Below are positions 61,231 through 64,000 of a stretch of 64,000 bases of DNA, piece by piece; position 1 is the first letter of the stretch, and each line of letters begins with the position of its first letter. The stretch covers positions 8,705,501 to 8,769,500 of the forward strand of contig OX359193.1 of NCBI GenBank assembly GCA_947172415.1, in the 5' to 3' direction. The DNA comes from Chondrosia reniformis. Taxonomy: Eukaryota; Porifera; Demospongiae; Chondrillida; Chondrillidae. The notes under the pieces were generated by a model. The model was given only the letters and a program-made list of their open reading frames with translations. It did no database searches and had not been told where the DNA came from. Both the position numbers and the translations under genes were made by a program.

Positions 61231-63740
61231 TTAACAGTATATGCCTTGCTGGCAGACCAATTCTTGTATGAAGGAGTAAGCGAGAAACAAAAGGTACATG
61301 ACAACTAGACAGAGTCCTGTGATCTTGTTGAGTCGGCACCTGATGACCGTCAGCAGTCCGAGCATGATGAGCAGTACCAGGAGGAGGAGGATACAGAACT
61401 TGGGGTGGGGCAGGATGACGTAGTCGTTAAAGTGTGCCTGAAGAATAGATCATGCATTGTCACTAGCAGTTGTAGTACAGCATTGCTAACTAGTCATTAG
61501 TTGTAGGTACAGCATTGCTAACTAGTCGCTAGTTGTAGGTACAGCATTGCTAACTAGTCGCTAGTTGTAGGTACAGCATTGCTAACTAGTCGCTAGTTGT
61601 AGGTACAGCATTGCTAACTAGTCGCTAGTTGTAGGTACAGCATTGCTAACTAGTCGCTAGTTGTAGGTACATACCTGCTGTTCTGATGACAGCAAAGAGA
61701 AGGGCTTCCCTCTGTCTATGAGGATGCGAATGAGAAAAGGCAGGCCCAACCCGAGGTTGACATCAAACACATTGGAACCGATTGCATTAGAGATAGCCAT
61801 GTCCCCATATCCATCTCTTGCAACCAGAATGGAACTCAGTGCATCCTAAGGGCAGGGGGTGGAGTATGGCACTGCATGACTAGCATATTGCGCAACTCAC
61901 TGGAATACTTGTGCCTACGGCCACCACCACCAGACCCATAACATACTCATTGATGTTGAGCAGGCAACCAATCTTTGCCACTACTGTTACCATGGCAAAG
62001 CTGAGGAGGGCAATCCAGAAAACTGATATACAGAATGCCGCTATCACTATTGGTGTTCTTCGATACTTGTTGCAGTTAGGAATGGTCCAAGTGAATGCGA
62101 CAAGGAAAGGGAAGGATTGGATGAAAAGGTGCCACTTCACAATATACTTCAGTAATCCACATTTGGTGCTAAAGAGGTCCGGACTGGGCGGGGCAGCAAC
62201 AATGGCAGGCAGGCATGGAAGCAACTTTATGGCTGGTTCATCCTCCTCCAAATCACCAGGAGCTTCCTCACTCTCATCTGCTTTGTGTGACTCCTCCTCT
62301 GGTACTGTAGGTTCTCCTGGTTCGTGTGACAGAGTGTGCAGATGGTGCTGGAAGTGTCCGTGCTCATAAATTAGTGAAGTGGACTTTCTGCGATTCGACT
62401 GCACAAGAAATGACTGCAATGTGACAGAGTTAGGTGGGAATGGGTAAACTTACAATGGATCCAGCTAGGTCACCCTTATGGGAGTGTATAAATCGATGTC
62501 TCTCATGATGACTGCTTGAATTACTTGGGACACTCTGCAAGAGACATTAATGGATTGTCAGTCAAAACATTAATATATCACTTGTCTGATAGTATTCAGT
62601 GAATGAGATACAGAATAGGTTAATAGCCGAGGTGGTAGACAGTTTTGAGAGGCCATACAATCGCTGAACTCAGTCACCAAACCCACCTTGACCCCTCCCA
62701 GATCTGATGAAATTGATTCCACTTGTACTACATTTTCTACAGTTTGATTGGATAGACTATTTGGCATAGCTGGCTCTACATCACCATGGCGACAGCACCT
62801 TATGAGACGACATAGCAATAATATTCCAAATGTTAAGTCTTAAAAATACTTACTTGCAAGTGAGCTCATCCAAAAGTTGAAAAATACTGTAACTGACTTT
62901 CATGAGGAGAATGTAAGCAATGTAAATGACAAGTAGAATGGTCGCTTCGTACCACTCCAGTTTCCCATCCCAGGAGAAGCCAATAAAGAGCACCAGTGAC
63001 AGGCCATACACAAAGGCATCCCTGGCCAGCGGCCTCCAATCCAGATATAAAGTCTGTGGACATTGAAAGCAGTATATATTGAAAGCTGCACTTAATTGCA
63101 GCACATATATGGACTGGCTCACCTTTCCCGCAAGTATGGCAGACATAGCAACTATTATCAAAATATTGAACATTGCACTTCTACAGAACATTGAAAGGAG
63201 TGGTGTTGGTAGCAGTTGGTTGCTTGCACACACACACCGCTCACCCTACAATAGTCCCAATACCAACATCACTCTGCACGCCTACACCAGCAACTGAAGT
63301 GAACAGCTCCGGGGCAGATGAACCGGCAGCCATAAATGTTGCTCCTGCAACATCTTCAGATAAATCTAACTTTTCAGATATGGCCTCCAGTGATGGTACA
63401 AAGAAGTCGTCACATATGATAGCTAGTCCTAAGATAATACAATTAGGGCTAACCAGCTGCACACTGCGAGACAAATGGCTCACTCACCGAGGAAGAGGAA
63501 CACAGTAAAGTAGACATACATAAGCACCCATAGGTAGGGGAGATGTTCATTTTCCAAGTCACAAGTTTCCCAAGGAGGGGCCACCGAATGCTGACCGGTG
63601 CTGGAGTGCGGAGTGCCATTCGTGCTATTGTTGATGGTTGTCACTCCATGCAACGTTGCTCCGCAAACCGACCCTAAATGGATGCACGTCAACACAATCG
63701 TAATACGGCAAAGGGTCCGAAAGAATTCGTTCGAAATCAT
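61231..63740 (-). CDS. SLC24A: NCKX-type Na+/Ca2+-K+ exchanger (SLC24A family)
   Basis: About nine exons, from ATG 63740 ([20 protein letters not shown], a signal-anchor-like start) to TAA 61231-61233. After an N-glycosylation-rich outer stretch (NNSTNGTP) comes the first membrane cluster with the alpha-1 repeat [39 protein letters not shown] follows. A large cytoplasmic loop has an acidic segment ([15 protein letters not shown]). The second cluster holds the alpha-2 repeat, VVAVGTSIP joined to [15 protein letters not shown], then [20 protein letters not shown]. The Glu in SAPEL and the Asp in SIPDA are the key cation-binding residues of NCKX proteins. These exchangers expel Ca2+ and K+ in return for Na+. 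Upstream in-frame codons to 63776 have only GTG, so 63740 is chosen. Paralogue type (NCKX1-5) is not assigned. Confidence 0.93.
61468..61673. repeat. 32-bp minisatellite starting at an NCKX 5' splice site, ~6 copies
   Basis: On the minus strand the exon ends GAACAGCAG|GTATGTACC. The intron then repeats GTACCTACAACTAGCGACTA plus GTTAGCAATGCT about six times. Repetition begins four bases into the intron. The units carry GTACCT rather than a strong donor. Confidence 0.93.
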
Positions 63741-64000
63741 TGCGACGCGAAGCTGTAGTTGTTGGTCGGCGTACACGGCTCCATGACAACTACGCTGAAT
63801 AGCTGAGATTTATCAACGATTTGAAAACTGCCGCCAGAGTCCCGCAATTTCCATTCGTGCAATTACTGATTTCGGGAGGGACATGAAGATTGATTTGTAG
63901 ATAATTAAATAGTAATTACTAGTAGATAGTATTAGAGCGTATGCAAAGTCTTCTCTATATATGTATTGTGCAAAATGTCATTGAAATGCTTCTCCATTTA
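63741..64000. other. Upstream region of the NCKX-type gene
   Basis: 260 bp to the window edge, expected to hold the promoter and 5' UTR of the exchanger. No other gene was seen. Confidence 0.4.

Overview
The window is nuclear DNA from an animal. It contains many densely packed, intron-rich protein genes with GT-AG introns mostly 60-120 bp long, and nearly every gene has a clear metazoan counterpart: a MAP4K4/TNIK-type kinase C-terminus, RSRC1-like, LRCH, SPRYD7, CHEK1, CRNKL1, U2SURP, MCM7, GFM1, RPL35A and an NCKX-type exchanger. The compactness, very short intergenic gaps and presence of a DyP-type peroxidase gene suggest an early-branching invertebrate, with a sponge as my first guess. The phylum is an inference and nothing here proves it.

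Left gene-rich part (1-35.7 kb). In order: C-terminal exons of a germinal-centre kinase (+); RSRC1-like SR protein (+); a multi-pass membrane protein resembling the gustatory-receptor-like superfamily (-); LRCH (-); an unrecognised coiled-coil protein (+); a small single-pass membrane protein with a tyrosine-motif tail (+); DyP-type peroxidase (-); SPRYD7 (+); CHEK1 (-); CRNKL1 (-, no coding introns); U2SURP (+); MCM7 (-); and an RRG7-like PD-(D/E)XK protein (+). Many introns are filled with minisatellites. In several cases the array starts exactly at the 5' splice site or ends exactly at the 3' splice site, so the splice signal is part of the repeat unit.

Repeat domain (about 35.87-57.1 kb). 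This is a satellite block with a 170-bp monomer, about 83 copies by length. It is interrupted by five nearly identical ~1,025-bp unique modules (36898, 39632, 45089, 48834, 52751) and closed on the right by an older inverted module (55.28-56.1 kb). The left edge (35866) is an inverted copy of the module's terminal sequence, so the domain looks like an amplified non-autonomous element with terminal inverted repeats and internal tandem repeats. A ~300-bp core of the module is almost unchanged in the otherwise decayed inverted copy.

Right gene-rich part (57.16-64 kb). Mitochondrial elongation factor G1 (GFM1, -), ribosomal protein RPL35A (+) and an NCKX-type Na+/Ca2+-K+ exchanger (SLC24A family, -).

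Functional themes: two spliceosome genes (CRNKL1 and U2SURP) are divergently paired over 211 bp, with a possible third RNA-processing gene (RSRC1-like) nearby. Replication and checkpoint genes (MCM7, CHEK1) and mitochondrial genes (GFM1, a probable mitochondrial DyP peroxidase, RRG7-like) are interspersed. Several gene pairs are head-to-head with 83-390 bp between start codons, implying shared bidirectional promoters. Exon boundaries were inferred by eye from reading frame, family similarity and GT-AG signals; gene spans are start codon to stop codon including introns.
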